Source: Erythroxylum novogranatense (Eukaryota; Streptophyta; Magnoliopsida; Malpighiales; Erythroxylaceae). From it: 64,000 bases of DNA. The notes under the pieces were generated by a model, which saw only the letters and a program-made list of their open reading frames with translations, was not told where the DNA came from and made no database searches. Position numbers and translations under genes: made by a program. The stretch is taken from NCBI GenBank assembly GCA_029891385.1, contig CM057226.1:88854977-88918976 (forward strand), in the 5' to 3' direction. Below are positions 1-9,597 of the stretch, piece by piece (positions within the stretch are counted from its first letter, which is position 1; every line of letters begins with the position of its first letter).

Positions 1-564
1 AGTTAAGCGAAGTTCCTCAAGCCTACATACTCTTATCTTGCTCCAAATTGCTCATCATTGTTCTTACTTTGTTTACATTTGTATTGAGCACTTGTTCTTA
101 GATCTTTATCCTATTTCTTTTACAAATTGAGTGACTAGTGGTAGGTCACGTGTGAGGTAGCTTGAGCCGAAAATCAAGTGTTGTTGGTAAGATTTGTGCC
201 GGAAGACAAATCATCTGTAAAGATTGCTTGAGCCAGAAATCAAGCGGTATTGGTAAGATTTATGCCGGAAGACAAATCAAATTGTAAGGTAGCTTAAGCC
301 GGAAATCAAGCGGTACTGTAAGAGTTCACACTGAACTACAAAGTGTGCAATAAAGTGGTTGGCAAAATCCTAAGTGGGAGCTTAAGTAGAGGACGTAGGT
401 CTTAGCACCGAACCTCTATAAAAACAAGTGTTTGATCTTCTTCCCTACACTTTTCAATTAAGTTTATCTAAATTATTTTTGTGTGTTTTAACTTCTTATT
501 TTCTTGTAGAAAGTTTCAAAGAATTTTTAAGATCTATTCAACCCCCCCTTCTAGATCGCTAACA
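1..564 (+). mobile_element. 3' part of a Ty1-copia-type LTR
   Basis: The stretch ends in a C-rich block (about 541-552) followed by CTAACA, which is the usual look of the 3' end of long plant copia LTRs. A CTATAAAAAC block at 415-424 could be its TATA box. The 5' side lies outside the window, so the LTR start and target duplication cannot be checked. It cuts the Athila LTR that follows at about 565, so it appears to be a younger insertion or a rearrangement joint. No ORF is present. The lineage assignment is an inference from the terminal motif only. Confidence 0.5.
168..330 (+). repeat. About 70-bp tandem repeat, 2.5 copies, inside the LTR
   Basis: The unit runs AGCTTGAGCCGGAAATCAAG, then GGTAAGATTTGTGCCGGAAG, then ACAAATC. 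It occurs at about 168-232 and 233-300, with a third partial copy to 330. Copies differ by a few substitutions. Short internal repeats of this kind are common in LTR U3 regions. Confidence 0.7.
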
Positions 565-1415
565 GCAATAGTCCTAACACTAACGATTGTTTCAACGTTA
601 GTGATAGTCAAAATAGTTAGGAAAATCATGATATTGGGTAACTAAACTTTTATTTCTTAGTTTATGGAATCCTAGTTATTGAACTTTGCATGTTGTGAGA
701 TTTTTGTTCTTTATTTCAATCAATTTATTAGTCAAGTATCGATTATTTTTCTGGGTCATTATTTGATTGTTTGATTTTATAGCTAGGTGCACAACTAGTT
801 TATGATTTTATTCAATCAATCGCTATATTAAACAGGTTGATGTTTAATTCTTTTAATCAAAAGTAGCGACTAGGATTTTTTTTCTACTACATTAGGGGCA
901 TGATTCTAGGAAAAATAATTGTCTAGGTTAAAGATACATCGTATGTATGTTGTCTAGTTTGTCGATTTTCTTGATTCGTAAAGCTATTAATTAACTAAAT
1001 CTAAAATCGTATCTAGGTTATTAATTAATAAGAGTTCATTCAAATACATGTTTTGGTAACTAAACCTAAGAGAAAATAGGTAAAGAATTTTACCATGACA
1101 AATGTTGAACTAATAAATTCGTTATTTTTAGTGTCGATGATCAATGCAAGTTCAATAATGAAGGAGATCGGAAACCAAGATTTGTTTCTATTGATTGTTA
1201 AATTCTCATTATTTTGTTTTTAGTTATTTTTCAATTTCAATTTACAATTAAATTCTGTTTAACTCACAATTACAACCCCCCCCCCTTTTTTATTGCGTAA
1301 CTACTAACGTCTGAATTTCTCGTAGGAACGATCCCTATTTTCCATTACTACATTAATTTGTGTTGCAGGAAGCTGGTTTCTTTTTATATTTGGTTGCAGG
1401 CGACAGAATTCACCA
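565..1415 (+). mobile_element. Truncated 5' LTR of Athila-type Ty3 element
   Basis: From about 566 this stretch matches, almost line for line, the last 850 bases of the LTR at 30284-31938. Shared features include the CATTAGGGGCATGATTCTAG block, the poly-C tract before TTTTTATTGCG, and the end ...TTCACCAA. The first roughly 800 bases of the LTR are missing because the copia LTR abuts at 564. This pairs with the 3' LTR to define the outer element of the nest. Confidence 0.85.
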
Positions 1416-1420
1416 AATTT

Positions 1421-1438
1421 TGACGCCATTATTGGGGA
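1421..1438 (+). other. tRNA-Asp-type primer binding site (degenerate)
   Basis: TGACGCCATTATTGGGGA follows the LTR end by about 5 bases. It is a mutated form of the TGGCGCCGTTGCCGGGGA site complementary to tRNA-Asp that Athila/Tat-lineage Ty3 elements use. This fixes the element orientation as + strand. Bases 1439-1518 are untranslated leader before the next insertion. Confidence 0.8.
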
Positions 1439-2324
1439 TTTTTTTGGATAGTTTATGTAAATTACGCTTTCGAATCAGTCTAAAAATTGGCAGTATAATC
1501 TTGAAATTGAGAAAACAGTAAGGATCCGTTTGGTTGGCGGGAAAGTAAAGTGAATTTGGAATATGATTCCTTGGAAAATAAATATATGGAAAGTAAAGAT
1601 ATTCACATGTTTGGATACTTAAAAAAATTCTAATAGGAAAGTTGGGTGGATTCTTATTATAGTGTTTGGTATGTAACAGTATTTTATACAATGTAATTTA
1701 ATTTTAATTTATGTTTCCAATTATATCCCTACAAACAGAATAAAAATTTAAATCATTAGATAAGAAAAAATATGAACCTGAAGATTGTCGATTGAAACTT
1801 TTAAGCATAAATATTCAAAATCTAAATACCAGCCGATACCAAAAATTTTTAAAATATGGGAGATTTTTGTAAAATTTTCAAAAATTTTAAAATTTCCTCC
1901 TCCTCTTATCTCTCCTTCCCTCTTTTTCAAAGTTTTTAATTAGTTATTTTATTTATTTCAACTTTTATAATTATTGTAAATTTTAATTTTTGTTTTTAAA
2001 ATAATTATAAATATTTTTATTATTAATAATAATTATAAATTAAATAAACTTACAAAAAATTATTTAAATTTATTTTAATATTTTATATAATATTTATTAA
2101 TAAAGTATTAATAAAATATTTATTTTAAAAATAAATAATTTAAAAATATTATTTATAAACTAATATTTATTATATATTTTTAATTATTAAATAAAATTTA
2201 TTTAAAATTTATATATTTTAAAGTCATGAAATTGAGAGAGAAGGAAGGTTAAATTGTTCAATGTATTTTTTAGATTAAATTCCTGGGGAAAGTAATCTAA
2301 ATACTAAGGGGTATTGGGATTTAG

Positions 2325-2932
2325 CAATGTTATGAGTACCGTACCGGACTCGGTACCGGATTGGACTCTAGAACAGGAACTGCATCGGTTAAAATCCTAT
2401 TTGCATCGGCACTGCTTTGGGATATTTTTAAATTTATAAAATAGTCCCTAAATTTTATTAAAATTACAAAATAGTCCATATTGATATATTATACAACTGC
2501 ATCAGATACTTTACTAGTTTATCGCTTACATCAACCATACTTTAAAAATCTTAATAATAAATAATAATGACAATTAATTTGAAATAACAATAATTTTAAA
2601 TATTTTACATATAAATAATAATCACAATTAATATAAATAAAGACAATCATCAAGATACAATTATAAAACTAAGAATAATACAATGCATTTAAAATATTAC
2701 AATCATACAATTTCATCATTATAATAAATAATATTACATATTTACATCAAAAGATTCAAAACATCCGATAAAAGAACAATAAATATTACAAAAGGTTGAT
2801 AACTAATAAGCAATCAAGTAAAAGTTGAACTCAAACAAAATATTACATTTACATTACATACATATAATTTAACATAAACATCAATGATCAAATACAAGTA
2901 AAATTAAAAGAAGAGGAAAATAAAAACCAAGT
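2325..2932. other. hAT 3' subterminal region, non-coding
   Basis: After the terminus and GTACCGTACCGG/GGTACCGG motifs (2336-2360), the stretch is AT-rich with no ORF. It separates the transposase stop codon from the element end. Confidence 0.7.
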
Positions 2933-5360
2933 TCAATCGTCAATGGGCGGATACCATTGAATCAAGATCGATTCTAATCGATCATTTGGTACAAAATCCT
3001 CATCATTGAGAGGAGCTTCATCATCATCATCATTCAAATTTAAGGCACCAAATGACATGTCAATACTTTCCCATCCAAGATCATCTTCCACATTCAAATC
3101 ACTCACATCAACCAAATTGGGTTCTTCAGAAACCCAATCCGCCAAAATATCAATATTATTAATCGCAATTGGATCATTGGAACAACTTGTGCTACTAAGA
3201 GTCCTAGTAAACAATTACATTTAATTATTAAAAAATTATAAGAAATTATATAAAAATTAATAATGAAAATAATGAAAATAACATACCTTTCCCGAAGCTT
3301 TAAATTGTAACGGACAAAAACCAAGTCATTCAACCTCTTATGCTCCAATCTATTCCTTTTCTTAGAATGGATAAATTCAAATGTGCTCCAGTTTCGTTCA
3401 CACCCAGTTGCACTCACATATTGACTTAAAATTCGAATCGCAAACTTTTTCAAATCTGGAACACTACATCCGAAAAGATCCCACCAAGCAACTGCAAATT
3501 ATAAGAAAACAAAAGTAGTGTTATAAACAAAATAAAGTGATAAATAAATTTCAACAAATAAGAAATAGGAAATAAGTAATACCTGGAGAAAGAAGTCCTC
3601 TTTGTTGAATAGCGACCGACATTCCAAAATCTCCATAAGAGTACTTATAAGCCTCCATTTGTGTGGTTAAAGCAATTTGCATTGAGTCATGAGGAACAAT
3701 TGTTGTAATTGTCATAAGCATTCCTCTACTAACTTCAGCTTGCTTTTCAACATCCAGTCTAAAATACACACTGGGATTCAAAAATGCCCCAGCTACAAAC
3801 AATGGAGAAGAAAGTTTTCTTTTCCTTCTCTCATTAATGATTGAGATATATGGCTCGTATAAAGAAGGCTTATGTTTCAGATTGGCCTTGATTGCTTCGC
3901 TGCTCTCTCCATAAAGATCAAAATATAACTCATTGTTGGCTTTTCTTCACTATCAGCCAACCGAAGCACCCTCACCAAAGGCTCACAAACCCGGATAACG
4001 AATTGAGATGCCGACCAAAATTCCCTATCTTCCAGTATGATACTACAGACCTCTATTCCAGCATTAGACCTAGCATGCTGAGATGTTACCCACTTATCAC
4101 TTGTAAACATTTGCCTTAACTCCTTCTTCAATAAAAGAAAAAACTGAAGTGATAAGAAATTTGTTGCAAATCTTGTCACAGCAGGACGACACAAATTCCT
4201 ACCATTGGTAAATTCCCTTCTCATCAAATTTAAATCCCATGCACGATTATAAATAAATTTTGTCACCTTCTTTGCCTTCTGCATGGTCTCATCAAAAACA
4301 GGAAAATACCTAGGATTTCCTATATCCTCCAGTATTAAGTCAATGCAATGTGCAACACAAGGAGTCCAAAAAAATGAATTATAGGTTCTCTGCAACCTTT
4401 GTCCTGCCGCTTTATAAGCAGAATCATTATCAGTAATAAAATGAACAATGTTTTCCACCCCTAATTCATTCACAACTTGATCAAATATCCCAAACAAAGT
4501 ATCAGCATTTCTAATCAGGCCAAATGCATCAATCGATTTTAAAAACATAGAGCCATTAAAACAATAAACCAAAAAAATTATGATAGGCTCTTGTCTCCTA
4601 TTCGTCCAACCATCACACATAATTGAGCATCCATTAATACCCCAATTCGCTCTTCTTTCACCAAATAAGCTCTCATTTCGCATACAAAGACAACTCAAAA
4701 GTTTACCTCTTAAGTCATCAACCGATGGCCCTTTGTATCTGGACCATAAGAGGCTATGGCATCTATCATAGGTTGATAATAATATGATTGAGAAGCATTA
4801 AATGACGAACTCAGATCATACCACCATCTAGCTACGCCATATCCACAGTGTGAGCCGCATCTCTGTCTGCGCATTGCACTACGAATTAAAGGTTGGGCTC
4901 CAGGAGTTATTCGTGGTGCAAAGAAACCAGGCAGCTGCCTTCTTCTCTTCCTCACTTCAGATTGTACAGGATCCTGAGACTGAGATGGAACACTACCAGT
5001 ACCACTACCACTTCCACCTTGAACATCTCCATAATCACCACGGAAACCGGGAAATGAACTTCCACTACCAATTTCAAAATTCAATCTTTCCCTTCTATCT
5101 TTCTCAAATTGATGTTCATCAAGCAATGTCTTCATCTACCACTTCACATCATGACTTACTTTTTTACACGCTTCCACATCTCCTTTAACCCCAGCTAAAT
5201 GTCTTTTCAATCTGGTGATTCCTCCACCTTTTAAATGCTTGTTACAAAACAAACAAATGGTATGATTCTTTTGACCAGGAACCACACCAGCATGAGCCCA
5301 AGCTGGATCACTGTATCTTCCTGAACTAGGTTGATCGGGAGTATTTGAACTTCCTTCCAT
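2933..5360 (-). pseudogene. hAT transposase (BED finger, DUF659, hAT dimerisation), broken
   Basis: Reading from 5360, residues 13-70 form a BED-type zinc finger (CLFCNKHLKGGG..RLKRHLAG). A Ser/Gly-rich linker follows, then DUF659 (CDGWTNRR, HFITDNDSAYKAAG, WTPCVAHCIDLILEDIG). The hAT dimerisation domain (GCERNWSTFEFIHSKKRNRL) and an Asp-rich tail come last. Two introns with good GT/AG sites are visible at about 3582-3492 and 3286-3204. Joining across them restores the WWDLFG and LRERTLS contexts. Lesions are an in-frame TAG at 5136-5138, a 1-base frameshift near 4728, and another frameshift near 3895. The domain order and the length of about 750 codons fit plant hAT transposases of the DUF659 group. 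It no longer encodes one continuous protein. Confidence 0.9.
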
Positions 5361-5401
5361 TTATCTGTACACAAAAATGAATAATACATAATTTCAGTAC
5401 A

Positions 5402-6900
5402 TAATGACAATTCAATTCAATCCAATCCAATTTAATTCAATCAAATTCAATTCAATCAAATGCAATCTAATCCAATCCAATCCAATTCAATTCAATTCAA
5501 TCCAATCCAATCCAATCCAATTCAATTCCATCCAATTCAATTCAACTCCAATTCCAATTCCAATTCAATCCAATTCCAATCCAATCCAATCCAATCCACT
5601 TCAATCCAATTCAATCCACTTCAATCCAATTCAATTCAATCCAATCCAATTCCAATTCCATTCATTTCAATTCAATTCAATTCAATACAATAAAAAATAA
5701 ATTCAATTCAATCCAATTCAATTCCAATTCCAATTCCAATTCAATCCAATTCCAATTCAATCCAATCCAATTCAATTCAATTCAATTCAATTCAACCTAA
5801 TTCAATTCAATCAAATTCAATTCAATCAAATGCAATCCAATCCAATCCAATCCAATCCAATTCAATACAATTCAATCCAATCCAATCCAGTCCAATCCAA
5901 TCCAATTCAATTCAATTCAATACAATACAATTCAATTCAATTCAATTCAATTCAATACAATACAATTCAATCCAATCCAATCCAATTCAATTCAATTCAA
6001 TCCAATTCAATACAATTCAATTCAATTTAATTCAATCCAATTCAATTCAATTCCAATTTCAATTCCAATTCAATCCAAATCCAATTCCAATGCAATCCAA
6101 TTCAATTCAATTCAATTCAATCCACTTCAATCCAATCCAATCCAATCCAATCCAATTCAATTCAATCAAATTCAATTCAATTCAATCTAATCCAATCCAA
6201 TTGGATTCAATCCAATCCAATTCAATTCAATCCATACCAATCCAATTCAATTGCAATTGCAATTGCAATTCAAATCCAATTCCAATTCAATGCAATCCAA
6301 TTCCAATTCAATCAATACATTCAAATTCAATTCAATTCAATTCAATCAAATGCTATCCAATCCAATCCAATCTAATTCAATTCAATTCAATCCAATCCAA
6401 TCCAATTTAATTAAATCAAATTCAATTCAATTCAATTCAATCTAATCCAATCCAATTGGATTCAATCCAATCCAATTCAATTCTAATTCCAATTCAATTC
6501 CAATTTAATTACATTCCAATTCAATTCCAATTCCATTCAAATTCAATTCCAATTCAATTCCATTACATTCCAATTCAATTCAATTGAATTGAATTCAATT
6601 CAATTCCAATTCCAATTTAATTCATTCTAATTCAATTCAAAACATACTCCAACAATTTGCAATTCCATTCCAATTCAATTGGAATTCAATTCAATTCAAT
6701 TCAATTGCACATCAATTCAATTCAATTCAAATTCAAATTCAATTCAATTCCAATTCATTCCTATTCAATTTCATTCAATTCCAATTCCATTCATTCCATT
6801 TAATTCCAATTCCATTCATTCCATTCAATTCTAATTCAATTCAATTCAATTCCATTTCCATTTCCATTTCCATTCAACCAATTTTCGATCCAATTCTAAT
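5402..6900. repeat. Degenerate pentanucleotide array (TTCAA/TCCAA)n
   Basis: About 1.5 kb is built almost entirely of 5-bp units TTCAA and TCCAA. Phase-shifting variants (CCAATTCCAATTCC, GCAATTGCAATT) and a few point changes are scattered through it. It lies between the transposase start codon (5360) and the GC-rich 5' block of the hAT element. Repetitive ORFs rich in Gln, Ser, Asn, Ile and Pro on the + strand arise only because 15-base units keep frame. They are not genes. Confidence 0.95.
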
Positions 6901-7250
6901 TCCAATTCCAAAATTAATTTTCTATCAATTCAAATATCCAATTCCAATTTCCAATTACAATTTCTAATTCCAAAATGCAAAAATATAATTTCCAACTCCA
7001 AATCTAATTTTCAGTACAATTCCAAATTTTATTCCAATTCTAATTTCAAGTTTACAACAGATTCTAATCAAATTTTATTCCAATTTTAATACCTTAAAAT
7101 CTACTCAATTACAACCACCAATCAAAAAAAAATTCCAACGCAACAATCAACATTTCGGATTCATTCAACATCATCGGATCATCCACAAATCCAACATCAC
7201 CACAAATCCAACATCATCTACGGATCTACCAACCAACACAAAAAACACAA
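6901..7250. other. AT-rich decayed edge of the pentanucleotide array
   Basis: The pentamer pattern fades into AATTCCAATTTC-like sequence and then unique AT-rich DNA with CATCATCGGATCATCC-type short repeats. Nothing codes here. Confidence 0.6.
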
Positions 7251-7710
7251 GCAAATATTGTCCAAATGCCAAAAAAAATTAAACACAACAATTGGTCATT
7301 TACGATCTGGGTCGATGTCGAGTCCTCAGCAGGCGGAGACGGTGGGCCGTGGGGTGTGCGGTGGACACCGGAGGGTGAATCTTAGCAGGCGGCGACAGCT
7401 TCGGGCGTTGAAGACGATGACGCAACGATGTACGGTGGACGCCGGATGGTGGATCTCAGCAGGCGACGGTTCGGGAGGCGACGACTTCGAGCGTTGAAGA
7501 AGACGACAACACGTCCACGACTCTAAGAGGACCAAGACAGAGAAGAAAAGGAGGTGAGGGCCGGCGAGGGTGACGACTGACGAGCGGCGACAGCGAGGGA
7601 GGCAGTCGGCGAGGGAGTGGCGGCGATCTGAGAGGGAGAGAACGGAGAAGAGAGAAATGTGAGAGTTGAGTTGAGAGGGAGAGGGCGAGAGGCACGAAGT
7701 CGGGTTAGTT
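7251..7710. repeat. GC-rich hAT 5' block with about 75-bp tandem duplication
   Basis: Two diverged copies begin at GGTGGACACCGGAGGGTGAA (7360) and GGTGGACGCCGGATGGTGGA (7434), each followed by AGCAGGCGACG and CGTTGAAGA. GC content is far above the flanks. Its position upstream of a minus-strand transposase suggests promoter or leader sequence. Low-complexity ORFs on both strands here have no recognisable domain. Confidence 0.55.
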
Positions 7711-7784
7711 TTTAGGGTTTTTTTTCATTTATTGCAAAATGTTCCTTGGAGTTTAAAGTTTTTTGTAGATTGGTCCCGATATTT

Positions 7785-7872
7785 CGAGTACCGGCCGGAA
7801 TTCAAACCCGGTACGAATATCACCGTATCGGTTCTAGTAACCGGCCGGTACGAAACAGAATTCGTTCCATTG
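7785..7872. promoter_or_regulatory. hAT subterminal repeat cluster (CCGGTAC/ACCGG motifs)
   Basis: GTACCGGCCGG, CCCGGTACGA, CGGTTCTAG and ACCGGCCGGTACG occur within 75 bases of the right terminus and mirror GTACCGTACCGG and GGTACCGG at 2336-2360. hAT transposases commonly bind such subterminal motifs. The binding role is inferred. Confidence 0.6.
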
Positions 7873-8030
7873 GGATTTAGAATCCAAGAAAAGTGCTACT
7901 ATTTTTCCTAAATTAGAAAAATTATTACTTTCCTAACTACTCAAAAACACGAACCAAACATAATAATTTAAATTTTAGGAAAAAGATTACTTTCCCAGGC
8001 AACAATCCGTGTCAACCAAACGGAGCCTAA

Positions 8031-9560
8031 AGGCATTAAGAAAGCAGACGAAAGAAAGACAACAAGTATTGAGAGACGAACGACAGAGGAAAAGGAACAT
8101 GGATGCAAATCGTACTTTACGCCAATTGGCTGCTCCAGCTGAGGACCGACATCCTCACTGTATTAATTTTTCAAATTTGGGTGACAATAACACTTTTGAG
8201 ATGAAGTCGGGACTGATTCACTTGTTACCCACTTTCTAAGGTACATTGGGAGAAGATCCTTATAAGCACTTGAAGAAGTTTGATGTTGTTTGTATCGGGA
8301 TGAAGGCTACTAATGTCACTGAAGAGTAAATAAAGCTGAGGGCTTTTCCCTTTTCTTTGAAGGACGATGCCTAAGATTGTCCATATTATTTACCTGCTGG
8401 AAGTATTAGAACATGGGCAGAGATGAAGAAGCTATTTTTGGAGAAGTTTTTCCCAGCTGCTAGAGCTACCAATATCAGAAAGGAAATCTGTGGCATTCGA
8501 TAAAATACCAGGGAGTCATTATATGAATATTGGGAGAGATTTAAAAAGCTGTGTGTATGTTGCCCTCATCATCAAATCAGTGAGCAACTATTGATTCAAT
8601 ACTTTTATGAAGGTCTTTTATCGACTAAGAGGACTATGATGGATATTACAAGTGGAGGAGCGCTAGTTGATAAAACACCAGCAGCTACATGGGATTTGAT
8701 CTCAAATATGGCTTCTAACTCTCAACAATTTGGAGCTCAGAATGATTGTGGTTCAAGACATATTAATGAGATGGGAGTTTCATCGTTAGAAAGAAGATTA
8801 GATGATTTGACTTCTTTGGTGCGTCAACTTGCGGTATCACGAAAAGAGGAAGTTAAGACTTGTGGAATTTGTTCTATAGTTAGCCATCCCACAGATATGT
8901 GTCTCCCACTCTATAAGAAGACCATGTTGAAGAAGCCAAGGCAATGGGTGGTTATTTAGGAAAACCTAAAAGGAATTATGACCCATTTTCAAGCACATAT
9001 AATTCAGGTTGGCGAGATCATCCAAACCTCCATTATGGCAACAATCAGGGACAACAAGTAAGTTCTAATTTTCAACCATATAAGCAGCCTTATGTGCCTA
9101 GACAGCAGCAGCAAATGGGACAAAGTTCTGGTGAAAATAATTCTTTAGAGGACATAATCAAGACATTGGCAACAAATACTATGAACTTTCAACAGAATAA
9201 TATAAAATTTCAACAAGATATGCAAGCCATCATACAGAATCTTGAGACTCAAATGAGCCAAATGGTGATTGTCATCAACAGGTTAGAGACACATAATTAA
9301 GGAAAGTTCCCTTCTCAACCTGAGGTGAATCCAAAGAAGAGTGCTTGTGCTATCACACTTCGAAGTGATAAAGAGTTAAAGGAACCTACCCCAAAGGTTT
9401 CTAAGTGAGAGGTTGAAGAAGAAGTAGAGAAAGAAGTTCCAAAGCAGTGACAAGAGAAAAAGGAGGGTGATTCTTGCATTTTCATGCCTAAGTTCAGTGT
9501 ATAACCTCCTTTTCCTAGTTGTTTTGCCAAGTAGAAGAAGGAGGAGCAATAGAAAGAAAT
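8031..9560 (+). pseudogene. Athila-type gag, decayed
   Basis: A conceptual reading in essentially one frame gives the Athila/Tat gag core: FEMKSGLIHLLPTF, a decayed G..GEDPYKHLKKFDVVC, IKLRAFPFSLKD, WAEMKKLFLEKFFPAARATN, SLYEYWERFKKLC, CCPHHQISEQLLIQYFYEGL. A Gln-rich C-terminal part (8944-9297) follows. Stops interrupt it at 8237-8239, at about 8326, at a TAA near 8370, and near 8502, plus several after 9297. In the intact element it would form the capsid. A conserved Cys cluster (CGICSIVSHPTDMC, about 8862-8903) matches the usual zinc-finger-like motif of this family. Confidence 0.85.
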
Positions 9561-9597
9561 TTTAGAAACTTTTCGCAAGGTACAGGTAAATATTACT

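Larger units (their letters stand above)
2325..7872 (-). mobile_element. hAT-superfamily DNA transposon, near full length
   Basis: Ends read CAATG...CATTG and are flanked by a perfect 8-bp direct repeat GGATTTAG (2317-2324 and 7873-7880), the classic hAT target duplication. Both ends carry subterminal GTACCGG/CCGGTAC motifs. The 5548-bp element holds a transposase gene on the - strand (5360-2933), a 1.5-kb pentanucleotide array upstream of it, and a GC-rich block (about 7250-7710) that is probably the 5' promoter/leader side. It is inserted in the PIF-like MITE. The transposase is broken, so it is probably not autonomous now. Confidence 0.93.
1522..8027. mobile_element. PIF/Harbinger-like MITE, split by a hAT element
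   Basis: The left end reads GGATCCGTTTGGTTGGCGGG and the right end, read on the other strand, GGCTCCGTTTGGTTGACACG, giving imperfect terminal inverted repeats. Both ends are flanked by TAA (1519-1521 and 8028-8030), the 3-bp target duplication typical of PIF/Harbinger elements. Without the hAT insertion and one target copy it would be about 950 bp, AT-rich inside (1940-2230), with no coding potential. It sits in the leader/gag start of the Athila element, and the first codons of the gag-frame ORF beginning near 8009 come from its right end. Confidence 0.75.

Noticed and set aside
5404..6445. Overlapping + strand ORFs of 60-106 residues rich in Gln, Ser, Asn, Ile and Pro
   Set aside because: They are translations of the (TTCAA/TCCAA)n array; the pentamer makes open frames in several phases and there is no non-repeat sequence.
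7258..7695. Arg/Pro/Ser-rich ORFs on both strands in the GC-rich hAT block
   Set aside because: Mutually overlapping, low complexity, no domain; better explained as GC-rich tandem repeat in the element's 5' region.
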